A stretch of 54,734 bases of DNA from Desulfocapsa sulfexigens (GTDB taxonomy: Bacteria; Desulfobacterota; Desulfobulbia; Desulfobulbales; Desulfocapsaceae). Made by a program: the position numbers and the translations under genes. Location: positions 1 to 54,734 of the forward strand of contig DQTH01000302.1 in assembly GCA_015662865.1 (NCBI GenBank). The letters run 5' to 3'. This document shows positions 8,969-17,014 of the stretch, piece after piece (position 1 is the first letter of the stretch; the number at the start of each line of letters is the position of its first letter). The notes under the pieces are model-generated. The model saw nothing but the letters and a program-made list of their open reading frames with translations, searched no databases and had not been told where the DNA came from.

Positions 8969-9730
8969 TTAAGAATAGTTCTTGCTCCACTGATTTAAAG
9001 CCACCTTTTCCTCATCTTCAAGAAGTTCAGCAACAGCAGAGAGAAGTGGGCCAATATCCTCTTTAGCCAGCATCTCAGGACTTAAATCCATTTGTTCGAA
9101 AGCATCTTCAACAAGAACAGCTCCTGCCGGACCGACCAGACCCATCAATTCATCATTCAATGCGGTTAAAAATTTATTTTGCTCCTGGCTGGACATCACC
9201 TCTTTCGATGCAGCTTCCTTTTCCTTTGCCACGCCTGCAAGCAATAATCGACAAATTCGGGTCAACACGGCAAGCTCAGACTGGCCGGACATTGCAATAA
9301 TCTGAGCAATATCTCGTTGCCCATCTATCAACAATGCCATTTTATAATCACTGGCATTAAGCTTTGCAGCGTTATTAAGTTTTTCCGGATCGACCTGAAA
9401 AATGACGTTGTCATCAGGAATTTTATCATTAATTATAGTAATATTTTTAAACGTCTTCTCCAGAAAAGAAAGAAGAGACATTGTGTCGATTGATGGGTCC
9501 GGGGTATAATTGGTATGATTCCCTTCCTGGAAGGTGGCCGATATACTGACCCAGCGCATACAGCTTGAAGCAGCGTCTTTTCCCTGTATGCTTTTTGTCT
9601 CAACCTGTTCAACAATCCCTTCTTTTATATAGAGTCGTGCCGTATCATCGTATTTATGGACGACTTCAAGTGTTCCGCTTTTTCCTTCAAAAACCAACGG
9701 TTTTAATATGGGTAACAGTGATTGATACAT
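8969..9730 (-). CDS. DUF4388/PATAN-like protein
   Basis: N-terminal LVFEGKSGTLEVVHKYDDTARLYIKEGIVEQVETKSIQGKDAAS resembles DUF4388; helical C-terminal region. Confidence 0.5.
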   Translation of the reverse strand: MYQSLLPILKPLVFEGKSGTLEVVHKYDDTARLYIKEGIVEQVETKSIQGKDAASSCMRWVSISATFQEGNHTNYTPDPSIDTMSLLSFLEKTFKNITIINDKIPDDNVIFQVDPEKLNNAAKLNASDYKMALLIDGQRDIAQIIAMSGQSELAVLTRICRLLLAGVAKEKEAASKEVMSSQEQNKFLTALNDELMGLVGPAGAVLVEDAFEQMDLSPEMLAKEDIGPLLSAVAELLEDEEKVALNQWSKNYS

Positions 9731-10078
9731 AAAATATGTTCCTCAAGGGAATAAGTGCTTAACACATCAAAAAGTATACTTCTCTAATGATCCCGATACG
9801 ATTTCACATTGTACTATTGAATAACTGGACTATAGGATATGACATATTTCCAGTCTGTTTCAAGGTAAAACGCATCCCGGCCAGTTTATTTTTCGTAACA
9901 GGTAACAGTAATCGATACCGATCTTATACCACTTACCGTTGAGTCTGTCTGTAGGGTTACGCTAGTGTCGCGTCAACGATGCTCTAACGCATCTTACTTG
10001 TTCTTTTTCTCGTTGCTATCCATCTGACTTCAAGAACATAGCGCCTGTCAGGAATAACAATTCCGGAGTCCCCCTTGC

Positions 10079-10855
10079 TCACAGAGGTCTTGAGTCCTCT
10101 CCTTTGCGGGGCAGATGTTTAATAAACACATCAATAATCTCCGTTGGTGGAGACTCACCATAAACCCTCTCATAGGCTTTACGAAACTGTAGAATTGTTG
10201 GAATGAGCCCATTAGAGACAGTTTTGGCAAAATTAATCTTTGCCTCAAAGTCTTTTCTATCCTGCTCATTGTCCTCAGGCGGAGGAGCGTCCTTAATGGT
10301 TTTTAAAAAAAATCCGGTTATTTCCTCCGTCGGAGGAGACCCAAACTGCTTTGTGTACTCTTTGCGCAGCTTTAATACTGTGGGATGATTTCCATAGGCA
10401 ATTTTCTTTGCAAAATCAAGCTGTACCTGTTTGTCTCCTTTTACTGGTCGTTCCCGGTGATCGCCTTGCACTCTTTGTAAAAAGTATTTTATCTGTTTTT
10501 CTGATGGCGGTTCATTGTATTCGCTAATGAACGCCTGACGAAATTTCAGGACGGTTGGATTATCATCACCAGCAACTTTATTAACCAGCTGTTTAAAATC
10601 AGACGTTGATACTTCCTTTTTTAGTTTTTTTTCCGATTTCCCAATATATGATAAATACTCTTCCACCTCTTCTTTGGGAATGTCAGCTATACCTATAAAA
10701 TATTTTATGAGATCTGGTCCAGGCAACTGACCGATTTCCTCCAGCACTTCATGGTGCAACTTGGCTAAAGATGGTCTGGGTAACTTAGCAGCAGCATTGG
10801 CAATCGACACCTGTACGTCCCAGAATCTGTTCTCTTTTCTTTCACCATTCAACAT
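10079..10855 (-). CDS. Uncharacterised protein built of ~50-60-aa tandem repeats
   Basis: Repeated units NPTVLKFRQAFISEYNEPPSEKQIKYFLQ / HPTVLKLRKEYTKQFGSPPTEEITGFFLK / IPTILQFRKAYERVYGESPPTEIIDVFIK. Confidence 0.75.
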   Translation of the reverse strand: MLNGERKENRFWDVQVSIANAAAKLPRPSLAKLHHEVLEEIGQLPGPDLIKYFIGIADIPKEEVEEYLSYIGKSEKKLKKEVSTSDFKQLVNKVAGDDNPTVLKFRQAFISEYNEPPSEKQIKYFLQRVQGDHRERPVKGDKQVQLDFAKKIAYGNHPTVLKLRKEYTKQFGSPPTEEITGFFLKTIKDAPPPEDNEQDRKDFEAKINFAKTVSNGLIPTILQFRKAYERVYGESPPTEIIDVFIKHLPRKGEDSRPL

Positions 10856-10908
10856 TTAACTCACATATAAAAGTAATTCTTTACTCTTCCTCGTTAAGGA
10901 AAACAAGC

Positions 10909-12099
10909 TTATTGCTTCTTCTTTCGTTTCAGCAGGATAATCATTGATTTTCTCAAACGTTCAATGGATTCAGCTAATAGTTTGGTTTCATCTTTTGTGT
11001 TCACTGAAATGGGAGAATCCAGTTTTCCTTTGCTCATATCGAGTGTAGCTTCAGTCAGATAGACAAGAGGTTTAGTAATTGATTTTGCAAGACCAATGGC
11101 CAAAAACAAAGTTGCAAGGAAAACAATTACGCCGATGAGTACAAAAATATTTCGAAATGTTGTAACAGACTTGAGAACTTCCTTAGTCTGGGCTACATCA
11201 ACTATACTGCCAATCATTTTACTTTTATCTTTGCCGAGAAAAACCGGAGTAGCAGCAATAATATGCTCTCCCTGAGAAACTATACTTGCACTTTTTGATC
11301 CAACAATCTGGCTTCCCAATTCAGGGTAATCCTTTTTAAAAGTATGGCCGGAATCAAGATCAGAAGGCCCACCCCATACCTTGTCGCTGGCCGGGTTTGA
11401 ATAGTAAAAGCCATTATTATCAATGAAAAAAATCTGTTCGCTACTGGTATTCTCCCGGTAAACAAGTTCGAGAAAGTTCTCTGCCATTACATTAAACAAT
11501 ACAATTCCCTGTAATTTGTCATTGTGATCATAGACTGGGGTTCCATATCGAATAACCGGTCGAAGAGGACGTTCCACCTCTCCTCTTTCCCGATTGAGAT
11601 CAAGTGGAGAAATCATCATCTTGCCAGCGGCCAACTTTGCAGTATCTGCAAAATAATATCTCTTCTTCTTATTTTGTAATCTGTCTTCTGAGACAATTAC
11701 ACTTTTCCCTACATTTCGGTCCACCCTGACAACTTCCATTCCCTCTGCATTTAAAAAACGAACCTGATGGTAAATTTTCTTATGCTTGGAAAAAGCCAGA
11801 AAATCCTTTTCAAGGTTTTCAATGGCTGTAGATGTGGAGAAAACAGAATTTCTATCAATATTTTCAGCTACATTGCTCAATGTCACGGAATCACGCAGAT
11901 AAAACAGATCATTGGCAACACTCTTGAGAAAATCTTCAATTTCAAAAGAAATAAGCGACACTTTATCATTCAATTTACCGATACTGGCAGACTCAAGTGA
12001 CTTACTGATACTGGTCACACCGTAGCCCCCAAGAACAATAAGAGGAATCAGTGAAACCAGAATAAATGAAAGTAAGAGCCTGTTTCTAATTTTATTCAT
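10909..12099 (-). CDS. Membrane receptor with extracytoplasmic Cache-like sensor and HAMP, no output domain
   Basis: N-terminal TM, Cache-like region (GYGVTSISKSLESASIGKL...YRENTSSEQIFFIDNNGFYYSNP), second TM, HAMP SITKPLVYLTEATLDMSKGKLDSPISVNTKDETKLLAESIERLRKSM, stops after HAMP. Confidence 0.75.
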   Translation of the reverse strand: MNKIRNRLLLSFILVSLIPLIVLGGYGVTSISKSLESASIGKLNDKVSLISFEIEDFLKSVANDLFYLRDSVTLSNVAENIDRNSVFSTSTAIENLEKDFLAFSKHKKIYHQVRFLNAEGMEVVRVDRNVGKSVIVSEDRLQNKKKRYYFADTAKLAAGKMMISPLDLNRERGEVERPLRPVIRYGTPVYDHNDKLQGIVLFNVMAENFLELVYRENTSSEQIFFIDNNGFYYSNPASDKVWGGPSDLDSGHTFKKDYPELGSQIVGSKSASIVSQGEHIIAATPVFLGKDKSKMIGSIVDVAQTKEVLKSVTTFRNIFVLIGVIVFLATLFLAIGLAKSITKPLVYLTEATLDMSKGKLDSPISVNTKDETKLLAESIERLRKSMIILLKRKKKQ

Positions 12100-12475
12100 T
12101 GTGCATTCTCCACAAAATCTCCCAGTAAAGGTTAGAAGTATAATTTCACTATATTTTCAAAGGATTGGTCGTTTGCAGTAGCAACCTCAACATGGTCTGC
12201 CTACTGCTCACAACTATCAATATTGTACAGTACACATATGAAGTTTATCAAATTGCCTAAAAGGAATCAATACTGTTTGCAAGTATTTATATACTCTTTA
12301 TTTTTATCTGGAAGATAATTCCTAATCACCTCACGGATGGCTACTGATCAGACCTTAAAACACGCTGTCATCAAGTTTATCTGCCGCCAATCATATACTG
12401 ATCGTTCCGCTCTATTTGAGCATAAGATTCAACACACACCCCGCAAGGGGGTATAAACACCCCACAAGGAAATAT

Positions 12476-12550
12476 TAGTATTTTATGAGAATATTTTCTT
12501 TGAAAAAACAGGTAAGCCTAGACTCCGAGAAATTATTCTGTAAGGTACTA
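12476..12550. repeat. Member B of the dispersed hairpin repeat
   Basis: GAATATTTTCTTTGAAAAAACAGGTAAGCCTAGACTCCGAGAAA aligns with 5921-5964; flanks pair TAGTATTTTATGAGAATATTTTCT with AGAAATTATTCTGTAAGGTACTA. Confidence 0.7.
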
Positions 12551-12570
12551 AGTACTAACAATCCAGAAAC

Positions 12571-12604
12571 AAAAAAAGGCACTCTCCATTACCTGGAGAG
12601 TGCC
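12571..12604 (-). terminator. Rho-independent terminator of the SBP-symporter operon
   Basis: GGCACTCTCC-attacct-GGAGAGTGCC perfect 10-bp stem; A7 on plus strand = U tract on minus. Confidence 0.85.
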
Positions 12605-12627
12605 ACAATACCGGAGCAAAGCAGTTG

Positions 12628-12927
12628 CTATAGTCTTGATTCTTCGATGAAAAGTTTGTTTTCTTCGATAATCTCAGTTGCGATATTAACTGCTTCCTGA
12701 AGATCTTTAATGCCGCCTCGAATAAAACTGTCGCGTAGCCGGATCATGTACTCGAGATTGCCTTCTTTGTCGGCAATTGTCTGAATAAACAGACTCATGC
12801 GGGAACCCAGACGAATATAATGGGCACTCTGCAGCTCCTTACCTTTATATGTCCACCGACCTGCCACATCATGTAACATAAAGTCGTGGATCTGTTTTGG
12901 AAATTCCATACTTTTCTCCTTGTTCAT
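12628..12927 (-). CDS. Conserved hypothetical protein (99 aa) in symporter operon
   Basis: 4-bp overlap (12924-12927) with the upstream symporter gene; followed by a terminator. Confidence 0.7.
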   Translation of the reverse strand: MNKEKSMEFPKQIHDFMLHDVAGRWTYKGKELQSAHYIRLGSRMSLFIQTIADKEGNLEYMIRLRDSFIRGGIKDLQEAVNIATEIIEENKLFIEESRL

Positions 12928-14276
12928 GCAGTGGTAGGTACTTCAACACCATCCAATTCGGTTTTTTCTCTAATGGCACCCTCAGCGCGGCCAACAACAA
13001 CGGCTGCTGTAGCATCACCCCATACATTAATTGCTGTACGGAACTGGTCAAGTATACGGTCAATCGCAAGAATCAATCCAATTCCATCAAGTGGCAGACC
13101 GGCTGCGGTGAGAACAATACCCATAGTAACAAGACCGGCGCCGGGAATCGCGGCAGCACCTACTGCAGCAAGTGAGGCAGTAATAAAAATTACGATCTGG
13201 GTTCCGATGGTCAGGTCAATTCCCATGAGTTGGGCTATGAATATTACTGCCACTGATTCATACAGTGCAGTACCATCCATATTGATTGTTGCACCCAGAG
13301 GTAAAACAAAATTACCAATCCGTCCGTCAACTCCTGCCCGTTTTTCCAGGTTACTCATGGTCATGGGAAGTGTAGCAGCTGATGAGGCTGTGGACCAAGC
13401 AGTCATCATGGCAGGAGACAGAGCCTTCAACAGTCTGAATGGATTGTAGCGACCGAGCAGAAGCACAAGAATCGGCAAGGTTACAAATCCATGGATGAAC
13501 AGACCAAGCAGAACTGTTGCACCATACTTACCAAGGGCCTTCAGGGCCGGGAATCCAAGGTCCATGAAAATGGCAGTTACCAGCATAAAAATGGCATAAG
13601 GGGCAATTTCCATAACTGCCATGATCCCCCTCTGCATTATTCTGTCTATGCCGTGTATCACATTGGTCAGCGGTTCTGAATCTCTACCGACAATTGCAGC
13701 AAAAACAGCAAGAAAAATAGTAAAAAAGATAATCTGTAAAATATTTCCTTTGGCAAAGGCAGCTGCAGGATTTTTCGGAATCATATTCACAAATGTATCA
13801 ACGATAATGATTGTTGCACTTCGCTCACCAACACCTTGGCTGCTAACTTTTGCCGGTACTTCTGTTGAAATATTCAAGGCGGAAAGGGCTTCTTTATCAA
13901 TCCCCAAACCCGGGTTCATAATATTAACAACAATAAGTCCTGCAAGGACTGCAAGAGCTGTGGTCAACATATAGTAACCAATCGTTTTGCCGCCTATTTT
14001 ACCAAGAGTACGAACATCACCCAGATTTGCAACAGCCATATAGATTGATGCAAAAACCAGTGGCACAATCAGCATACGCAACAGGCGGATAAAAATATCA
14101 CCACCATACTTAAAAAAAGTTTTCATCATGAAGAGAGGGCCTTCAGAAATCCCCGGCCCAATTGTCATGTTTATCCAGATACCAAGACCGATACCTCCCA
14201 CAATTCCAATTAAGATCTTCCACTGAAGATCCAGTCCTTTTTTCTTTTTTGTCTCTGCCATATCAGTCTCCTCCAT
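12924..14276 (-). CDS. Dicarboxylate/amino acid:cation symporter (DAACS family)
   Basis: AWSTASSAATLPMTMSNLEKRAGVDGRIGNFVLPLGATINMDGTALYESVAVIFIAQLMG, DRILDQFRTAINVWGDATAAVVVGR. Confidence 0.93.
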   Translation of the reverse strand: MEETDMAETKKKKGLDLQWKILIGIVGGIGLGIWINMTIGPGISEGPLFMMKTFFKYGGDIFIRLLRMLIVPLVFASIYMAVANLGDVRTLGKIGGKTIGYYMLTTALAVLAGLIVVNIMNPGLGIDKEALSALNISTEVPAKVSSQGVGERSATIIIVDTFVNMIPKNPAAAFAKGNILQIIFFTIFLAVFAAIVGRDSEPLTNVIHGIDRIMQRGIMAVMEIAPYAIFMLVTAIFMDLGFPALKALGKYGATVLLGLFIHGFVTLPILVLLLGRYNPFRLLKALSPAMMTAWSTASSAATLPMTMSNLEKRAGVDGRIGNFVLPLGATINMDGTALYESVAVIFIAQLMGIDLTIGTQIVIFITASLAAVGAAAIPGAGLVTMGIVLTAAGLPLDGIGLILAIDRILDQFRTAINVWGDATAAVVVGRAEGAIREKTELDGVEVPTTA

Positions 14277-15177
14277 AATAATCTTCGTTGAGATTGTAGC
14301 TTCGGGTTACCACCTTGGATGAAATCGGCAGGTATTTCCCAATGAACTGCTCAACTTGACCATTTGACTGAAGTTCCAGAACAAAAACATTCAGCAGGTT
14401 TAATAAATCCTGGTTCCCTTTACGTATTGCGATACCATAATAATCAGCTTTAAAAGGCGGATCGAGCACAACAACGCGGTATTGTGCTGTCTTTGAATTC
14501 TCTTTCAACCAGACTTTCAGAAAAATCTCATCATGCACCATGATATCAGCTTCTCCCTGAAGAGTAGCTTTGGCTGCATCTTCATTACTGGAATAGCTCT
14601 GCACTATTGCACCCGGAAAAAATTTTGGTATAGCTCGTTCCGGAGCCTTACCTCTGGTAACAGCAACTTTGAGCTGATTCATTTTTCCATTTGAGGAAAG
14701 TTCCTTGATAAGTGTTGTATAATCAGGGGCAGCCGATACTCCAAGGCGAACCGTACTCACTTTATTCAGCAGAATTGAAAGGCCGGTATAGAAATATGGA
14801 TCTGAAAAATCGATCACCCGGGCTCGATCAAAAGTAACACTCATCCCTGCCATGATCATATCAATCTGATTATTTTCCAACATCGGAATGAGTTCCGAAA
14901 ATGATTTTGGCACAATAATCTTTACTTCTACACCTAATTTTTTGGCGAGCAGAGTGGCAATATCGATATCAACACCTGCCTGCTGGCCGTCCTTCACAAA
15001 GGAAAAAGGTTTAAACAAAGGGTTAACACCAACTCTTAGAACTTTGGTCTGTAGTATTCCAGACAGAGTTGGCGAACTGTGTTGTGCCTCCTGGGCTGAC
15101 AATCCGGTTGCCGACATTATTATAAAAAATAATGCGATAACCAGTAATTGTACTCCACAACGACTGGTGTGTTTCAT
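14263..15177 (-). CDS. Periplasmic solute-binding protein, family 3
   Basis: Signal peptide; LRVGVNPLFKPFSFVKDGQQAGVDIDIATLLAKKLGVEVKIIV, DMIMAGMSVTFDRARVIDFSDPYF. Confidence 0.9.
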   Translation of the reverse strand: MKHTSRCGVQLLVIALFFIIMSATGLSAQEAQHSSPTLSGILQTKVLRVGVNPLFKPFSFVKDGQQAGVDIDIATLLAKKLGVEVKIIVPKSFSELIPMLENNQIDMIMAGMSVTFDRARVIDFSDPYFYTGLSILLNKVSTVRLGVSAAPDYTTLIKELSSNGKMNQLKVAVTRGKAPERAIPKFFPGAIVQSYSSNEDAAKATLQGEADIMVHDEIFLKVWLKENSKTAQYRVVVLDPPFKADYYGIAIRKGNQDLLNLLNVFVLELQSNGQVEQFIGKYLPISSKVVTRSYNLNEDYYGGD

Positions 15178-15386
15178 GGTACCTCCTTTTGAAAAAAAAT
15201 AATTATTTCATCATGTTGTACTGTACGAACCGAAACGCCCCTCAGACAGCAATCCACACACAATGCTCGCGATCTGACAGTAAAAAAAGGACTGAACAAA
15301 GAGTTACAGCCAAAAAATAATACAAGATGACAAGATGATTCGGTTTCCCGTAGCCTGGGTAAATCCCGAGCGGCTATTCTCAACAG

Positions 15387-15402
15387 AGCAAAATAGATAC
15401 CA
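15387..15402 (-). promoter_or_regulatory. Candidate sigma-54 promoter (-24/-12)
   Basis: Minus strand TGGTATCTATTTTGCT; GG and GC separated by 10 nt; about 210 bp upstream of the solute-binding protein gene and near dctBD-like genes. Confidence 0.5.
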
Positions 15403-15637
15403 GTTTGTCCTGTGCAAACCTGTTTATTTTATTAAGAAAACTCTTGACAGAGAATGGACTAGGAGGACTGCTGGAGGTTCTTTTATGAATGGACGGAAAC
15501 TCAACGAATAAAAGAGATCGTTCGGTCAGCAAAGACTTTCATGTGAAGGATTGATTCAGGAAATCAGAATCGAAAAAATGGAAAGAGAGGAATATACACT
15601 GCAGCAGAGGACAAAACCCTGGGTAAGCGCGGGGAAC

Positions 15638-15672
15638 TTTTGACCCATTGCCACTTCAGCGATGGGTCAAAA
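15638..15672. other. Intergenic inverted repeat downstream of the response regulator
   Basis: TTTTGACCCATTGC-cacttca-GCGATGGGTCAAAA. Confidence 0.6.
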
Positions 15673-15676
15673 TGGT

Positions 15677-17014
15677 CTATTTAAGAAGGCCGTGTTTCTT
15701 CATTTTGTAATACAGCGTTTTACGCGACAGACGAAGAGATTTGTAGGTGGCAGTTATATTATCATTATTTCGCTCAAGCTCCTGGGCTATGAGACATTTC
15801 TCGAAGGCGTTGATCTTGCCTCCCAGAGAAACAGTATTTCCATTGGATTCTGCCTCTTCCATATCCAGTGAACAGACAACTTCAAGACCAAGAACCTGAC
15901 GTTCGGCAACATTTTCCAGTTCCCGGACATTTCCCGGCCATCTGCGCTGCATCAGGTCATGCAGCAGCATTGAAGTAATATCAGGAACCGGGCGGTTGAG
16001 ACGTTGCGCAGCCCTGTCGAGAAATAATGCAAAAAGAATTGGGATATCATCAACCCGCTTGCGCAATGGAGGGATTTCAATGGTCGCCACATTGAGACGA
16101 TAATAAAGATCTTCACGAAACTGCCCTTCTTCACATGCTTGTCGGAGATTTTTTTTACTGGCAGCAACAATACGCAGGTTGAGGGGAATTAACCGGGAAC
16201 CGCCGAGACGTTCTATACTTCTCTCCTGCAAAACTCTGAGTAAACGGACCTGCAGAGTATTGGGCATGGATTCGATTTCATCAAGAAACAGTGTACCGCC
16301 ATCAGCCTGTTCAAATTTTCCAATATATACCTGATCCGCCCCTGTAAACGCACCGGGTTCGTGACCAAACAATTCATTTTCAATAATTGTCTCTGCTATG
16401 GCGCCGCAGTTAATAGCCACAAACTGCTTTCGACACCTGCTTGACTGTTCATGGAGACAACGGGCAACAAGCTCCTTGCCTGTCCCGGTTTCCCCCCTGA
16501 TCAGTACATCAGTATCTGTATCAGCGATATTAAGGATGGTTCTCCGTAACTGGGCAATGCCGGCGCTCCTGCCAATAATAATAGATTCAAGTCCCTCTTT
16601 TTCTTCGACACGGGCACGAAGAATGCGATTATCCAGAACCAGTTTTCGTTTTTCATGGGCCCTTGAAACCACATCGATCAAATGCTTGGTGGAAAGCGGC
16701 TTTTCGATAAAATCATATGCCCCATTATGCATGGCCTCAACAGCCATGGTTACATCACCATGACCAGTTATCATAATGACAGGCAAGTCAGGATCCCGCT
16801 GGGTGACAAGATTCAGGAACTCAAAACCGTCAATACCATCCATCCTGACATCGGTCACAACTATTCCAGGCCAGTCCGGTGCTATCTCTTCAAGAGCTGG
16901 TTCGGCTTCCAGAAAACAAAACACCTCAAAACCGGCCAGTTCCAGAGTCTGCCCTGCTGCGCGGCAGACATGGGGATCATTGTCAACCAGAATCACTTTA
17001 CCTGTTTTTTTCAC
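15677..17014 (-). CDS. Sigma-54-dependent NtrC-family response regulator (DctD-like)
   Basis: Receiver (VILVDNDPHVC...VVTDVRMDGIDG...VIMITGHGDV), AAA+ GETGTGKELVAR, GAFTGAD, C-terminal HTH. Confidence 0.92.
   Translation of the reverse strand: MKKTGKVILVDNDPHVCRAAGQTLELAGFEVFCFLEAEPALEEIAPDWPGIVVTDVRMDGIDGFEFLNLVTQRDPDLPVIMITGHGDVTMAVEAMHNGAYDFIEKPLSTKHLIDVVSRAHEKRKLVLDNRILRARVEEKEGLESIIIGRSAGIAQLRRTILNIADTDTDVLIRGETGTGKELVARCLHEQSSRCRKQFVAINCGAIAETIIENELFGHEPGAFTGADQVYIGKFEQADGGTLFLDEIESMPNTLQVRLLRVLQERSIERLGGSRLIPLNLRIVAASKKNLRQACEEGQFREDLYYRLNVATIEIPPLRKRVDDIPILFALFLDRAAQRLNRPVPDITSMLLHDLMQRRWPGNVRELENVAERQVLGLEVVCSLDMEEAESNGNTVSLGGKINAFEKCLIAQELERNNDNITATYKSLRLSRKTLYYKMKKHGLLK

Noticed and set aside
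9880-10040. Possible structured or repeat element downstream of the repeat-protein gene (GATGC-tctaac-GCATC)
   Set aside because: Only a 5-bp stem recognised and no second copy in the window.
12437-12453. CCCC-GCAA-GGGG tetraloop hairpin
   Set aside because: Short, isolated, and lacks a U tract; insufficient to call a terminator or regulatory RNA.
12337-12456. 39-aa ORF MATDQTLKHAVIKFICRQSYTDRSALFEHKIQHTPRKGV on plus strand
   Set aside because: Amino-acid composition is protein-like, but no SD and no recognised homology; possibly a gene remnant. Left unannotated.
15484-15511. 8-codon ORF MNGRKLNE after a GGAGG motif on plus strand
   Set aside because: Too short and without other support.
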